Below are positions 52,857-61,924 of a stretch of DNA of 64,000 nucleotides, piece after piece. The stretch comes from Polynucleobacter sp. (lineage in GTDB: Bacteria; Pseudomonadota; Gammaproteobacteria; Burkholderiales; Burkholderiaceae_D). The notes under the pieces are model-generated. The model saw only the letters and a program-made list of their open reading frames with translations. It did not search any database and was not told where the DNA came from. The position numbers and the translations under genes are program-made. The stretch is taken from positions 1 to 64,000 of the forward strand of contig JAIPCX010000009.1 of NCBI GenBank assembly GCA_021737945.1. Reading direction: 5' to 3'. Each line of letters opens with the position of its first letter. Position 1 is the stretch's first letter.

Positions 52857-53823
52857 CCCATTGCGAATTTCATTGGGCGGTGGCGGCACGGATCTGCCTT
52901 CCTACTATCGCGACTATGAAGGCTTTTTAGTTTCAGCTGCCATCGACAAGTACGTGTACGTGAGTGTGATGCGGCCTTTTACTGAAGGTATCTATTTAAA
53001 GTATTCGCAGCTCGAGCATGTGAATCGTATTTCTGATGTTAAGCATCCGATTATTCGTGAAGCGCTCGACATCATGAAATTTAAAACACCGCAAATCGAA
53101 ATCACCACACTGGCAGATATACCTGCAGGTACAGGCTTGGGATCGTCAGGCAGTTTTACAACGGCCTTAATGAAGGCCTTGTATACGCACCGCAAACGTC
53201 ACATCCATCAAGAAGAGCTCGCTGAGTTAGCGTGTCATATTGAGATAGATCGTTTGGGTGAGCCTGTCGGCAAACAAGATCAATACATCGCAGCGTATGG
53301 TGGCGTGACGTGTTTAACGTTTCAAAAAAATGGCAAGGTCGTTGCAGAGCCGCTGGCGATGAGCATACCAACCATGCACGAGTTAGAAGATAACTTACTG
53401 TTATTTTTTACGGGGTTTTCAAGAAGTGCGAGTGGCATTTTGGCCGATCAAAACACGCGCTCGCAACAGCATGATGCAGAGATGCTAAAAAATCTGCATT
53501 ACGTCAAAGAGCTGGGCTTGCGCAGTAAGCAAGCACTTGAGGCGGGTGACACCACGCAGTTTGGTGAAATCATGCACGAGCATTGGGAACATAAAAAACG
53601 TCGTTCAGGTGGTATGAGTAACCCGCGCATTGATGAGTGGTATGACCTAGGAATGAAGCATGGCGCTATCGGTGGCAAGTTAGTAGGCGCGGGCGGTGGT
53701 GGATTCTTGATGTTTTTAGCGAAAGACCGAACTGAGCTGCGTAGAGCGATGACGATCGCAGGCCTAGAAGAAGTGCGCTTCAAGTTTGATTTTGAAGGCA
53801 CTAAGGTAGTGACTTCCTCGTGA
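52840..53823 (+). CDS. hddA: D-glycero-D-manno-heptose 7-phosphate kinase (GHMP kinase)
   Basis: A 327-residue GHMP kinase. The N-terminal PLRISLGGGGTDLPSYY and the ATP-binding loop PAGTGLGSSGSFTTAL (about residues 87-102) are clear, with the C-terminal KLVGAGGGGFLMF motif. This pattern is that of HddA, which makes heptose 1,7-bisphosphate from heptose 7-phosphate. The neighbours HddC, GmhA and GmhB complete the pathway, which supports the call. The alpha or beta anomer specificity cannot be read from sequence here. Confidence 0.88.
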   Translation: MILVRSPLRISLGGGGTDLPSYYRDYEGFLVSAAIDKYVYVSVMRPFTEGIYLKYSQLEHVNRISDVKHPIIREALDIMKFKTPQIEITTLADIPAGTGLGSSGSFTTALMKALYTHRKRHIHQEELAELACHIEIDRLGEPVGKQDQYIAAYGGVTCLTFQKNGKVVAEPLAMSIPTMHELEDNLLLFFTGFSRSASGILADQNTRSQQHDAEMLKNLHYVKELGLRSKQALEAGDTTQFGEIMHEHWEHKKRRSGGMSNPRIDEWYDLGMKHGAIGGKLVGAGGGGFLMFLAKDRTELRRAMTIAGLEEVRFKFDFEGTKVVTSS

Positions 53824-54524
53824 TGCTGCCGGTGGCGATTTTAGCGGGCGGCTTGGCCACACGCTTGAGGCCGATTACGACCAGCATACCCAAAGCATTG
53901 GTTGAGGTGGCGGGTGAGCCGTTTATAGCGCATCAGCTGCGCTACCTCAAAGCGCAAGGGATTAGCGAGGTGGTGCTATGTACAGGCTATCTGGGCGAGA
54001 TGATAGAAGCAGTAGTGAAGGATGGCGCAGCGTTTGGAGTGCTGGTGAAGTATTCACCGGACGGCGAGAAACTGCTCGGCACCGGCGGTGCATTGAGACA
54101 GGCGCTGCCTTTACTTAGCGATGAATTTTTTGTGTTGTACGGCGATTCATTTTTGCCCGTGGACTTTAAGGCAGTTGAAACTGACTTTTATCAAAGCACT
54201 CAACCTGCTTTGATGACGGTATTAAAAAATGAGGATCGCTGGGATAAAAGCAATGTGATCTTTAAAGAAGGTCAGATTGTTGAATACAACAAAGCGGAGA
54301 CCAAGCCCGATATGCACTTCATAGACTATGGTTTGGGCGTGTTAAAAAAATCAGTGCTGCAAGCTTACCCAGCAAATGAAGTATTTGATTTGGCTGCTGT
54401 GTATCACCAGTTATCAATCGCTGGTCAGCTTGCCGGCCATGAAGTGCATGAGCGGTTTTATGAAATTGGGTCTTTCGAAGGTTTGAAAGAGACCGAAGAA
54501 TTTTTGAATCTAATTAAATCCTAA
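53823..54524 (+). CDS. hddC: Nucleotidyltransferase, probable GDP-heptose pyrophosphorylase
   Basis: A 233-residue sugar-phosphate nucleotidyltransferase. The signature LAGGLATRLRPITTSIPKAL binds the nucleotide near the N-terminus, and FVLYGDSFLPVD carries the metal-binding aspartate. In heptose loci HddC couples D-glycero-D-manno-heptose 1-phosphate to GTP; the guanosine specificity is inferred from context. The ATG at 53823 overlaps the hddA stop (TGATG); GTG at 53820 is an alternative. Confidence 0.85.
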   Translation: MLPVAILAGGLATRLRPITTSIPKALVEVAGEPFIAHQLRYLKAQGISEVVLCTGYLGEMIEAVVKDGAAFGVLVKYSPDGEKLLGTGGALRQALPLLSDEFFVLYGDSFLPVDFKAVETDFYQSTQPALMTVLKNEDRWDKSNVIFKEGQIVEYNKAETKPDMHFIDYGLGVLKKSVLQAYPANEVFDLAAVYHQLSIAGQLAGHEVHERFYEIGSFEGLKETEEFLNLIKS

Positions 54525-54556
54525 GTAGTAAATCAAGATCACGTCGGAGCGAAACC

Positions 54557-55168
54557 ATGAGTTATGCAAAACAGCATTTAGATGAAGCCGTAGAAATCAT
54601 TCACCAAATAGATACCAACGCCATAGAAAAAATGGCTGACTTATTAGCCGACGTTAAACACGATGGTGGTCGGATTTTTTTCCTGGGTGTAGGTGGCAGC
54701 GCAGGTAACTGCGGCCATGCAGTGAATGATTTCCGCAAAATTGTAGGTATTGAATCCTATGCGCCAACCGACAATGTGTCTGAGCTAACTGCTCGTACGA
54801 ACGACGAAGGTTGGCATACGATTTTTTCAGAATGGCTCAAGATCAGCAAACTGACGACGAAAGATGCGTTGTTTATTTTTTCAGTCGGTGGCGGCAACTT
54901 AGAAAAAAATATCAGCCCGAATTTGGTTGAGGCACTCAAATACGGTAAAGAGATTGGTTGCAAAGTAATGGGTGTCGTAGGCCGTGATGGCGGCTACACC
55001 GCTAAAGTAGCGGATGCTTGCGTAATTATCCCTACCGTGAATCCAGAGAATGTGACGCCGCATTCTGAAGCGTTTCAGGCGGTGGTGTGGCACTTGCTGG
55101 TATCGCACCCTAAGCTCAAAGCGAATCAAACCAAGTGGGAATCTGCCAGTAACGTGGCAATGAAATAA
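54557..55168 (+). CDS. gmhA: Sedoheptulose 7-phosphate isomerase (SIS domain)
   Basis: A 203-residue SIS-domain protein. The phosphosugar-binding motif FFLGVGGSAGNCGHAVNDFR lies near residues 41-60, followed by ELTARTNDEGW and FSVGGGN, as in the GmhA family. GmhA converts sedoheptulose 7-phosphate to D-glycero-D-manno-heptose 7-phosphate, the first committed step of the pathway. A GGAGCG site precedes the ATG. Confidence 0.88.
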   Translation: MSYAKQHLDEAVEIIHQIDTNAIEKMADLLADVKHDGGRIFFLGVGGSAGNCGHAVNDFRKIVGIESYAPTDNVSELTARTNDEGWHTIFSEWLKISKLTTKDALFIFSVGGGNLEKNISPNLVEALKYGKEIGCKVMGVVGRDGGYTAKVADACVIIPTVNPENVTPHSEAFQAVVWHLLVSHPKLKANQTKWESASNVAMK

Positions 55169-55189
55169 ACAAGAAGAGACAAACTCGAA

Positions 55190-55720
55190 ATGCATAAAGC
55201 AGTCTTTTTGGATAGGGATGGTGTGATTAATCGCGCCATGGTGCGCGATGGCAAACCGTACCCGCCGAAAGATCTGCAGGAGCTAGAAATACTGCCCGGT
55301 GTGTCTGAAGCGTTGACATTACTAAAGCAAGCAGGTTACCAATTGATCGTAGTGACCAATCAGCCCGATGTGGCGAGAGGCACCACATCAAAAGAAACCG
55401 TGGAAAGCATCAATCAGTATCTGAGAGATCGCTTGCCTTTGGATGAATTTAGAACCTGCTATCACGATGATCATGAAGCCTGTGATTGCAGAAAGCCTGA
55501 GCCAGGTGCATTGATTGCAGCAGCACAGCAGCATGACATTGCTTTAAACAAGAGTTATATGGTGGGTGACCGTTGGCGCGATATAGAAGCAGGAAGTCGC
55601 GCGGGATGCCAAACCGTATTTATTGATTACGGATACAACGAGAAGCAGCCAGAGCATGTTGATTACAGAGTTCATTCTTTGCATGAGGCGGTACTGGCTA
55701 TATTAGGAGAAGCAAGTTGA
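55190..55720 (+). CDS. gmhB: D-glycero-D-manno-heptose 1,7-bisphosphate phosphatase
   Basis: A 176-residue HAD phosphatase. The catalytic motif is VFLDRDGVIN (residues 5-14), the second motif VVTNQPDVARG, and the zinc-binding segment CYHDDHEACDCRKPEPG is characteristic of GmhB. It removes the 7-phosphate from heptose bisphosphate, yielding heptose 1-phosphate for HddC. Its stop overlaps the TTG start of the transaldolase gene. Confidence 0.92.
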   Translation: MHKAVFLDRDGVINRAMVRDGKPYPPKDLQELEILPGVSEALTLLKQAGYQLIVVTNQPDVARGTTSKETVESINQYLRDRLPLDEFRTCYHDDHEACDCRKPEPGALIAAAQQHDIALNKSYMVGDRWRDIEAGSRAGCQTVFIDYGYNEKQPEHVDYRVHSLHEAVLAILGEAS

Positions 55721-56433
55721 AAACGCTGAACGATTTAAAAGTAAAGATTTTTGCTGATGGTGCTGAGAAAGCCAGCATGATGGAAATGCACAGCAAACCC
55801 TTTGTGCAAGGTCTCACCACCAACCCTACGTTGATGGCTAAAGCGGGTATCAAAGATTACCGCGCGTTTTGCAAAGACATACTCACCGAGATCAAACACA
55901 AATCCTTATCGTTTGAAGTCTTTACTGATGACTTAAACGAGATGGAGCGCCAAGCGCTAGAGATCGCTAGCTGGGGCGATAACGTTTACGTAAAAATCCC
56001 TGTCACCAACACCAAGCAACAGACTTGCTACGAGCTGGTAAAAAAACTAGCCAAACAAAAAGTCAAACTCAACGTAACCGCTTTAATGACACTCGCCCAA
56101 GTGCGTGATGTGGTTGCATCGCTAGAGCCTAACGTACCCAGTTACGTATCCGTTTTCGCTGGCCGTATCGCTGATACTGGCCGCGACCCGGTGCCGGTAA
56201 TGGCTGCTGCTGTAGAGATATTAAAACTCGCGCCGGCATCAGAGCTGATTTGGGCTAGTCCGCGTGAACTGTTGAACATCTATCAGGCCGATGAAGTTGG
56301 CTGCCAAATTATTACCGTAACGCCCGACGTGATTAAGAAGCTGTCATTGATCGGCTATGACTTAGATACCTTCTCGCTAGATACCGTGAAGATGTTTTAT
56401 AAGGATGCGACTGAAGCGGGTTATAAGCTGTAA
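55717..56433 (+). CDS. Transaldolase-family enzyme
   Basis: A 238-residue class I aldolase of the transaldolase/fructose-6-phosphate aldolase group. The motif FVQGLTTNPTLMAKAG is near residues 29-44, and the Schiff-base lysine is in NVYVKIPVTN. Translation starts with TTG at 55717 after a TAGGAGAAGC site, overlapping gmhB by 4 bases. In this position it may supply sedoheptulose 7-phosphate, the substrate of GmhA, which would make the heptose module self-contained. That role is inferred. Confidence 0.85.
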   Translation: MKTLNDLKVKIFADGAEKASMMEMHSKPFVQGLTTNPTLMAKAGIKDYRAFCKDILTEIKHKSLSFEVFTDDLNEMERQALEIASWGDNVYVKIPVTNTKQQTCYELVKKLAKQKVKLNVTALMTLAQVRDVVASLEPNVPSYVSVFAGRIADTGRDPVPVMAAAVEILKLAPASELIWASPRELLNIYQADEVGCQIITVTPDVIKKLSLIGYDLDTFSLDTVKMFYKDATEAGYKL

Positions 56434-56462
56434 CCGAAAAATAAAAATTACTAGGAAGAGTT

Positions 56463-57872
56463 ATGGGACAAGTAACCGTCATTATTAACAACCGCGATTT
56501 ACTCGAATGGCCGAAACAAATGTGCGCCGACATCGAGCGCATGACCGGCCTACATGAGATCATCATCGTAGATAACGGATCGAGTAACCGCCAGCTTTTG
56601 CAATGGTACAAAGACTGCAAATACAAAGTGGTGTTTTTGGATAACCTGGGCCACACCGCGCCGTGGGATTGTGGCTTGACTGGCCGTATTGAAACGGATT
56701 TATATGTTGTGACTGATCCTGATTTGGATTTAAGTGGCGTTCCAGAAAACGCGCTTATCCACATGGCCAACATACTTTATAAAAACCCGGCCTTGGGTAA
56801 AGTGGGCTTGCTATTGGAAACCAACGGCATTCCACCTGCATCACCGTATTTTGACCATGTGAATAACTACGAAAAAAGTATCTTGTCATCTGGCACCGTA
56901 GATAACCTGTACATCAACGCACCTGTCGATACCACCTTTGCTATTTACGATCGACGCATACTGAACAAATACCAAATTTGTGGCGTTAGAACACTAGCGC
57001 CTTATATGGCAAAACACATCCCTTGGCATGTTATCGAGCCAGAAGGTGAATTTAAATATTATTTGGACAATGCCAGTAGCAAGTCATCCAGCTATAAATG
57101 GTTTACTAAGTACGAGAGCGAAGGCCCCCTCAGAAAACTCTATCGCGAGCACAAGGTTGGTAAAGTATCGTCCAAGTGGAGCTCGTACTTTCCAATCTAC
57201 GATAAATGGTTTGCTCCATACCGTGAGCAATCGATCAAGATGCTAGAGATTGGTGTGCAAAATGGCGGATCACTGGAAATGTGGGCGCGCTATTTCAAGC
57301 AGGCTGAGACCATTGTTGGCTGTGACGTTAACCCAGCGGTCGCTAATCTTGTTTATCAAGATCCACGCGTTAAAGTGGTTGTGGGTGCAGCATCCCAACA
57401 GCCAGCTTTTGATGTGATTAACGCGCACGGTGCAGGAGGATTTGATTTGATTATTGACGATGGTTCGCATCGCTCAATAGACACGATATCGAATTTCCTG
57501 ATGTTTTTCCCCATGATAAAACCAGGTGGATTATTTGTAATTGAAGATATGCACTGCGCCTACTGGCCAGAATATGAAGGCGGCTATTTTAACCAGAGAT
57601 CAATGGCAAGTTTTTTCAAAGCGATGGTTGATCTAGTTAATATCGAGCATTGTAGAAACGACTTTAGTGCGCAGCAGTTATTCCAGACGTTTTTCACGAA
57701 CACCCGTGTGCCAGACATTTTCACCAATGGCTCAATCGCAGGCGTAACGGCTTATAACTCAGTCTACGTAATAGAGAAATCCACAGAGACTTTCAAACCT
57801 TTCTGCGGTGATGTGATTATTGCGGGAGATGACTCGACGATTGAGCCGAGGGCGGTTGGTAAGTCTAGATAG
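56463..57872 (+). CDS. Fusion of GT2-like glycosyltransferase and SAM methyltransferase
   Basis: A 469-residue two-domain protein. The N-terminal part (about 1-205) has GT2 features: VTVIINNRDLL, HEIIIVDNGSSN and YVVTDPDLDLSG with a DxD-like motif. The C-terminal part (from about 245) is a class I methyltransferase: KMLEIGVQNGGSLEMWARYF, VGCDVNP, FDLIIDDGSHRSID and FVIEDMHCAYWPEY. It may transfer a sugar and methylate it or the chain end in one step. The gene starts 29 bases after the transaldolase gene. Confidence 0.85.
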   Translation: MGQVTVIINNRDLLEWPKQMCADIERMTGLHEIIIVDNGSSNRQLLQWYKDCKYKVVFLDNLGHTAPWDCGLTGRIETDLYVVTDPDLDLSGVPENALIHMANILYKNPALGKVGLLLETNGIPPASPYFDHVNNYEKSILSSGTVDNLYINAPVDTTFAIYDRRILNKYQICGVRTLAPYMAKHIPWHVIEPEGEFKYYLDNASSKSSSYKWFTKYESEGPLRKLYREHKVGKVSSKWSSYFPIYDKWFAPYREQSIKMLEIGVQNGGSLEMWARYFKQAETIVGCDVNPAVANLVYQDPRVKVVVGAASQQPAFDVINAHGAGGFDLIIDDGSHRSIDTISNFLMFFPMIKPGGLFVIEDMHCAYWPEYEGGYFNQRSMASFFKAMVDLVNIEHCRNDFSAQQLFQTFFTNTRVPDIFTNGSIAGVTAYNSVYVIEKSTETFKPFCGDVIIAGDDSTIEPRAVGKSR

Positions 57873-57960
57873 CAGGTCTTCTAGATAGATTTAAATTGAT
57901 GACAGCTATGCGCTTGGATATAAAATAAAAACACCATTATATTAATGGATAGCCATTTAA

Positions 57961-58596
57961 ATGATCAATATAGACACGTTTATTATTAGTTTGAAGTATA
58001 GAGAAGATAGACGCCTTGGTGCGTTGAATCAACTTGCTAAAATTAAATTGAACCCAGATCGGGTGCAGTTTCAAGACGCAAAATATACTTTGCGAAATGG
58101 AGCGATTGGGTGTGCAATGTCTCAAGCCTATGCTTTAAGTCGATTCTTGTTCGAATCGAATGCAGAATACTGCCTTATCTTTGAGGATGATTTTGAGGTT
58201 CTAAATCCGGATAATTTTTCAGACACGTTGGCAAATTTTTTAAGCAGTAACAACGACTGGGATGTATTGATGCTGGCATCCAATGTGGCTGTCCCTATTT
58301 CAGCCCCAAAACATCCCAATGTTTTTCGTGTGGTTCATGCCCAAACAGCCTCAGCCTACTTAGTAAAGCGGCACTATGCGCCAACACTAGTAAAAACATT
58401 CTATGAGGCAGCAGATTACCTATCAAGTCGTTATCTGACCATGGACACAAAAACTCAAAATTATTTCTATGCGATAGATATGATCTGGAAGCCACTGCAA
58501 CTAGAGGCAAATTTTTATGCTTTTTTGCCTCAATTGGTTAGGCAGCGCGAGTCGTATTCAGATATTGAAAATAAGCTCGTGTCTTACGGAGTTTGA
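57961..58596 (+). CDS. GT25-family glycosyltransferase
   Basis: A 211-residue enzyme of the LPS-type GT25 family. The opening IDTFIISLKYREDRRLGALN, the LRNGAIGCAMSQAYALSRFL segment and the metal-binding LIFEDDFEV motif are diagnostic. The middle YLVKRHYAP region matches the family as well. It is the first gene of the strongly AT-rich part of the locus. Sugar and acceptor are unknown. Confidence 0.85.
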   Translation: MINIDTFIISLKYREDRRLGALNQLAKIKLNPDRVQFQDAKYTLRNGAIGCAMSQAYALSRFLFESNAEYCLIFEDDFEVLNPDNFSDTLANFLSSNNDWDVLMLASNVAVPISAPKHPNVFRVVHAQTASAYLVKRHYAPTLVKTFYEAADYLSSRYLTMDTKTQNYFYAIDMIWKPLQLEANFYAFLPQLVRQRESYSDIENKLVSYGV

Positions 58597-58599
58597 GTA

Positions 58600-59433
58600 A
58601 TGATTTTTCTCTGTCTAAAAGGACGCTTTGGAAATCAGCTTTATCAGCTGGGTGCTGCTTTACGGCTGGCTAAAAAAAATATTAATTTAATCAAAATAAA
58701 TTTGAGGTACCTACCTAATCCAGGCGACTTTCGATTAAACGAACTTTTAAGTAAGGCCGACTTGCCGGAATTTATTACCGATGCTGAAATGCAGCTAAAC
58801 CCTGTTAACGGTAAAACTTATTCTCTGGGAGACACCCCTAAAGGTGCATTTTTTGATCAACCATTATTGGACGCACAAATAGATCTAAGTTCTGATCATG
58901 TCGTTTTGGATGGTTATTATCAGTCTGGGAAAAACTTAGCGGTGCTGCGCGAGTTTGTATATCAAGCTCCTGTGTTATCCAGATCTACATTGCTTAGCCA
59001 AATCAAGCCTTTGCCTAAAGAGACTCTTGTAGCCCATTACCGGATGGGAGATTATTTAAAGCCTGATGTGCAAAGAGAAATTGGCTTAATAAATCTTTCT
59101 TATCTTGATAGTTCTATAGAGAAATTATGGGATAAGAAAAATGAGTTGATTATTTTTTCAGACGGCGATGAAGTCCGAAAAAGATATGAAAATAAAAATG
59201 GCATAAGAGTAGAAACGGGCGGCAGTGATATAGATACTTACAGGACAATGATGGCCGCTACTACTCTCATAGTTCCTAACTCAACATTTTCACTAAGTGC
59301 AGGATTTTTATCCCCCGTTACAAAAAAAATATGCAGGCCTTTAATTTGGTCTCGAAAATACTTATCTGATGACCTTACACAAGGGATTCAACCAGAGGTT
59401 GAATGCATATCAAACACGTTCTATGGATTTTAA
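58600..59433 (+). CDS. GT11-like (alpha-1,2-fucosyltransferase-type) glycosyltransferase
   Basis: A 277-residue enzyme with the three GT11 landmarks: GRFGNQLYQLGAALRLA at the N-terminus, the nucleotide-binding VAHYRMGDYL (a variant of HxRRGDY), and IVPNSTFSLSAGFL near the C-terminus. GT11 enzymes use GDP-fucose. A GMD-like dehydratase gene lies downstream, consistent with a GDP-deoxyhexose donor. It begins 3 bases after the GT25 stop. Confidence 0.8.
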   Translation: MIFLCLKGRFGNQLYQLGAALRLAKKNINLIKINLRYLPNPGDFRLNELLSKADLPEFITDAEMQLNPVNGKTYSLGDTPKGAFFDQPLLDAQIDLSSDHVVLDGYYQSGKNLAVLREFVYQAPVLSRSTLLSQIKPLPKETLVAHYRMGDYLKPDVQREIGLINLSYLDSSIEKLWDKKNELIIFSDGDEVRKRYENKNGIRVETGGSDIDTYRTMMAATTLIVPNSTFSLSAGFLSPVTKKICRPLIWSRKYLSDDLTQGIQPEVECISNTFYGF

Positions 59434-59477
59434 AATTTTTTAGTTAAACAAGGCCAATAATAGAGTGTTACTAAATC

Positions 59478-60176
59478 ATGGACAGTGAAAAATACAAAGC
59501 ACAGCTATCGCAATTTATGGCCGATAGCAGCAAGCAAAGGCCCGAATTTTCTACATATTATTCTTATCCTTGCCTTGAGGATGACACAAAACAAACAGGA
59601 TTCGATAGTCACTATCTTTACCATGTTGCTTGGGCGGTAAGGAAGTTATTAACAGCTACTCCAGAAACTCACTGCGATGTTGGTTCTTCACTGAATTTTT
59701 GCTCAATTGCTAGCGCAATCGTCCCGACAACATTCATAGATATTAGGCCGGCAAATATTTACTTAAATAACCTATTAGTAGAACCGAGAGACTTAACAGT
59801 TGATGAATCATGGAAAAATGAGGAGTTTGGCTCGCTGTCGTGTATGCATGTAATTGAACACATAGGCTTGGGGCGCTATGGCGATAATTTGGACGTTAGT
59901 GGTGATCTCAAGGCAATAAATAATTTATTGCGCGCAGTAAAGAAAAATGGGCAGTTATTTTTTGTGGTGCCAGTTGGAAAGCCTGAAATTTACTTCAATG
60001 CGCATAGAGTTTATTCATCAAAATGGATAATTGAATATTTCTCATCAAAATGTACATTAAATGAATTTTATTTTATTCCTGCACAAAATGACATGGCACC
60101 AGTAGAAAATTGTGATCCAGAATATGCTGATAAATTTACATATGGTTGTGGTTGTTTTCATTTCATAAAAAAATAA
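59478..60176 (+). CDS. DUF268 family methyltransferase-like protein
   Basis: A 232-residue protein resembling DUF268: SLSCMHVIEHIGLGRYGDNL followed by DVSGDLKAINNLL, with HCDVGSSLNFC as a possible SAM-binding glycine/aspartate motif and FFVVPVGKPEIYFNAHRVY. The layout suggests a class I methyltransferase fold, but the exact reaction is not known. It converges on the GT10-like gene. Confidence 0.72.
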   Translation: MDSEKYKAQLSQFMADSSKQRPEFSTYYSYPCLEDDTKQTGFDSHYLYHVAWAVRKLLTATPETHCDVGSSLNFCSIASAIVPTTFIDIRPANIYLNNLLVEPRDLTVDESWKNEEFGSLSCMHVIEHIGLGRYGDNLDVSGDLKAINNLLRAVKKNGQLFFVVPVGKPEIYFNAHRVYSSKWIIEYFSSKCTLNEFYFIPAQNDMAPVENCDPEYADKFTYGCGCFHFIKK

Positions 60177-60204
60177 TAAAATCCACATGGGATAAAGAGA
60201 TAAA

Positions 60205-61059
60205 TTAGTTAATGTCATCCATTATCTTTCTGAATAACACGTCATCAGATTTTTCATGAAGTAAGCAGCGGTCGAAATTCTCTTTTATGGCATGACTTTT
60301 TGATTGATAAAGATCTTCACTAAGATCGTTCGGGTCAAAATATTGATCGAGAATAATTACCCCTTCTTTGTTAAACATGTCGGAAAGTTTGGGTGTACCG
60401 TGATACACAGGAATAGTTCCGGTGGCGAAGCAATCCATCAACTTTTCGGTGTAATAATTTGAGTAAGATTCATTTTCCATTGTTATCGAAAACCTAAAAT
60501 CAGCTAAGGCTTCTTCTTTAGTTAAAAAAGGTTTGAAGCCTCTACCAAAGAAATTAATCCAAGGATTAAGGTGCATTTGTTTATTCATAAAAGTGTTTCG
60601 AAAACGATGACCTTCAGTAAAGCCCTTGCCAGAAGATATCATTGATAACATCTTGGATTTTTTGTAGATTTTTCGATTTTTTATCCAGGTAAAATTTGCA
60701 GCAGGCGGAACATACTCAAAAATTGACCCTAGATTAAGAAGGTTTTCGTCGTGAACAAAAATTTTTCTAAATGTTTCCGCTAGAAAATCAATATTATTTC
60801 TAACAAAATCATTTTCCTGCGGAACAATTGTTTTTGACTCGCACAACCAAAGGTATTTGAATTTATTACTTGAATTTAGCGCGTGACGAATACCATAGTC
60901 CATATAAACTTCGATGCCACTAGAACTTGGTCTATCAAATACCCAATTAAAATGTAAAGGAATTTCGCCGGTACAGGAGCACACATCGTGGCTAAAGGGA
61001 CTTCCGTAGCCAGAAATTTCTATTTTTTTGCTAATGCTATTCATTTTCTGATGCGTCAA
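60205..61059 (-). CDS. GT10-like (alpha-1,3-fucosyltransferase-type) glycosyltransferase
   Basis: A 284-residue enzyme whose C-terminal half carries the GT10 donor-binding signature: FRFSITMENESYSNYYTEKL then MDCFATGTIPVYHGTPKLSD. These segments bind GDP-fucose in known family members. The N-terminal half is diverged. The gene is on the minus strand and converges on the DUF268 gene, so its promoter is in the 122-bp gap to the next gene. Confidence 0.78.
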   Translation of the reverse strand: MTHQKMNSISKKIEISGYGSPFSHDVCSCTGEIPLHFNWVFDRPSSSGIEVYMDYGIRHALNSSNKFKYLWLCESKTIVPQENDFVRNNIDFLAETFRKIFVHDENLLNLGSIFEYVPPAANFTWIKNRKIYKKSKMLSMISSGKGFTEGHRFRNTFMNKQMHLNPWINFFGRGFKPFLTKEEALADFRFSITMENESYSNYYTEKLMDCFATGTIPVYHGTPKLSDMFNKEGVIILDQYFDPNDLSEDLYQSKSHAIKENFDRCLLHEKSDDVLFRKIMDDIN

Positions 61060-61181
61060 CTGTTTAAAGAGAGCGCTGTGATGCTGAGCTAAATGTAAAA
61101 TCCTGTAAACGATGTTGAAAGAGGAAGTTAAAGCAAATTAACATAGACTATGCAAATTATATATTCAGTGAGAAATTTCAA

Positions 61182-61919
61182 GTGAAAACAATAACGATAA
61201 ATCAGCCAGCAGGTTTGGGAGACATAATATGGATACAGCCGATATTGCAAATGTTTGTTGACAAAGGATTTACTATAATTTATCCGATTATCGACCGTTA
61301 CCTTGAATTGGCGACCAAATACCTACCGCGCGAAGGGGTAACTTACGTGTCTATTGAGTCAGAATTTCATTTTAAAGATTGTTTTGATAATCCAAACGTT
61401 ATTCACAACAACAATGGATATTATCTTCCTTTGACATACAGTCATCGCCATTTTCCAGCAAGCTCGCTTATGATGAGCAAATATTTGATGACACAAACTC
61501 CTTTGCAGGATTGGAGGCGTTTCATACCAAGGATAAGAGATAAACAACGTGAAATCTCTCTCTGGGAAAAAATTAATCCCAATAATGAAGAATTTATTCT
61601 CACAAATAAATATTTCGGAACGCCCCCACAAACCAAAGAAAGAGAAATAAATTTAACAAATCATTCTTTTAAAATTATTGATATTGATTACAGAGATCAG
61701 GATCTAATAGAATTTCATCCGTTTGATTGGGTGTACGTGATTGAGAAAGCAAAAGAAATACATTTTGTACAAACAGCTTTTTCTTTTATTGCAGATCTCT
61801 ATGCATCACCAACTGCTGTTATGCATTTATACGACCGAATTGGTAAAGATGACCAACCAAGATATCTTAAGGACTTTGAATATGTGCAACGACATCCCAA
61901 TTGGGTATATCACACGTAA
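61182..61919 (+). CDS. Uncharacterised protein with GT-B-like N-terminus
   Basis: A 245-residue protein that starts with GTG at 61182. The opening MKTITINQPAGLGDIIWIQP resembles the GDxxxxxP turn of GT9-type heptosyltransferases, and the late EIHFVQTAFSFIADLYASPT fits a nucleotide-sugar-binding helix of GT-B enzymes. This is a weak fold-level hint only. If correct, it would be a candidate to use the GDP-heptose made upstream. Confidence 0.45.
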   Translation: MKTITINQPAGLGDIIWIQPILQMFVDKGFTIIYPIIDRYLELATKYLPREGVTYVSIESEFHFKDCFDNPNVIHNNNGYYLPLTYSHRHFPASSLMMSKYLMTQTPLQDWRRFIPRIRDKQREISLWEKINPNNEEFILTNKYFGTPPQTKEREINLTNHSFKIIDIDYRDQDLIEFHPFDWVYVIEKAKEIHFVQTAFSFIADLYASPTAVMHLYDRIGKDDQPRYLKDFEYVQRHPNWVYHT

Positions 61920-61924
61920 AAAGT

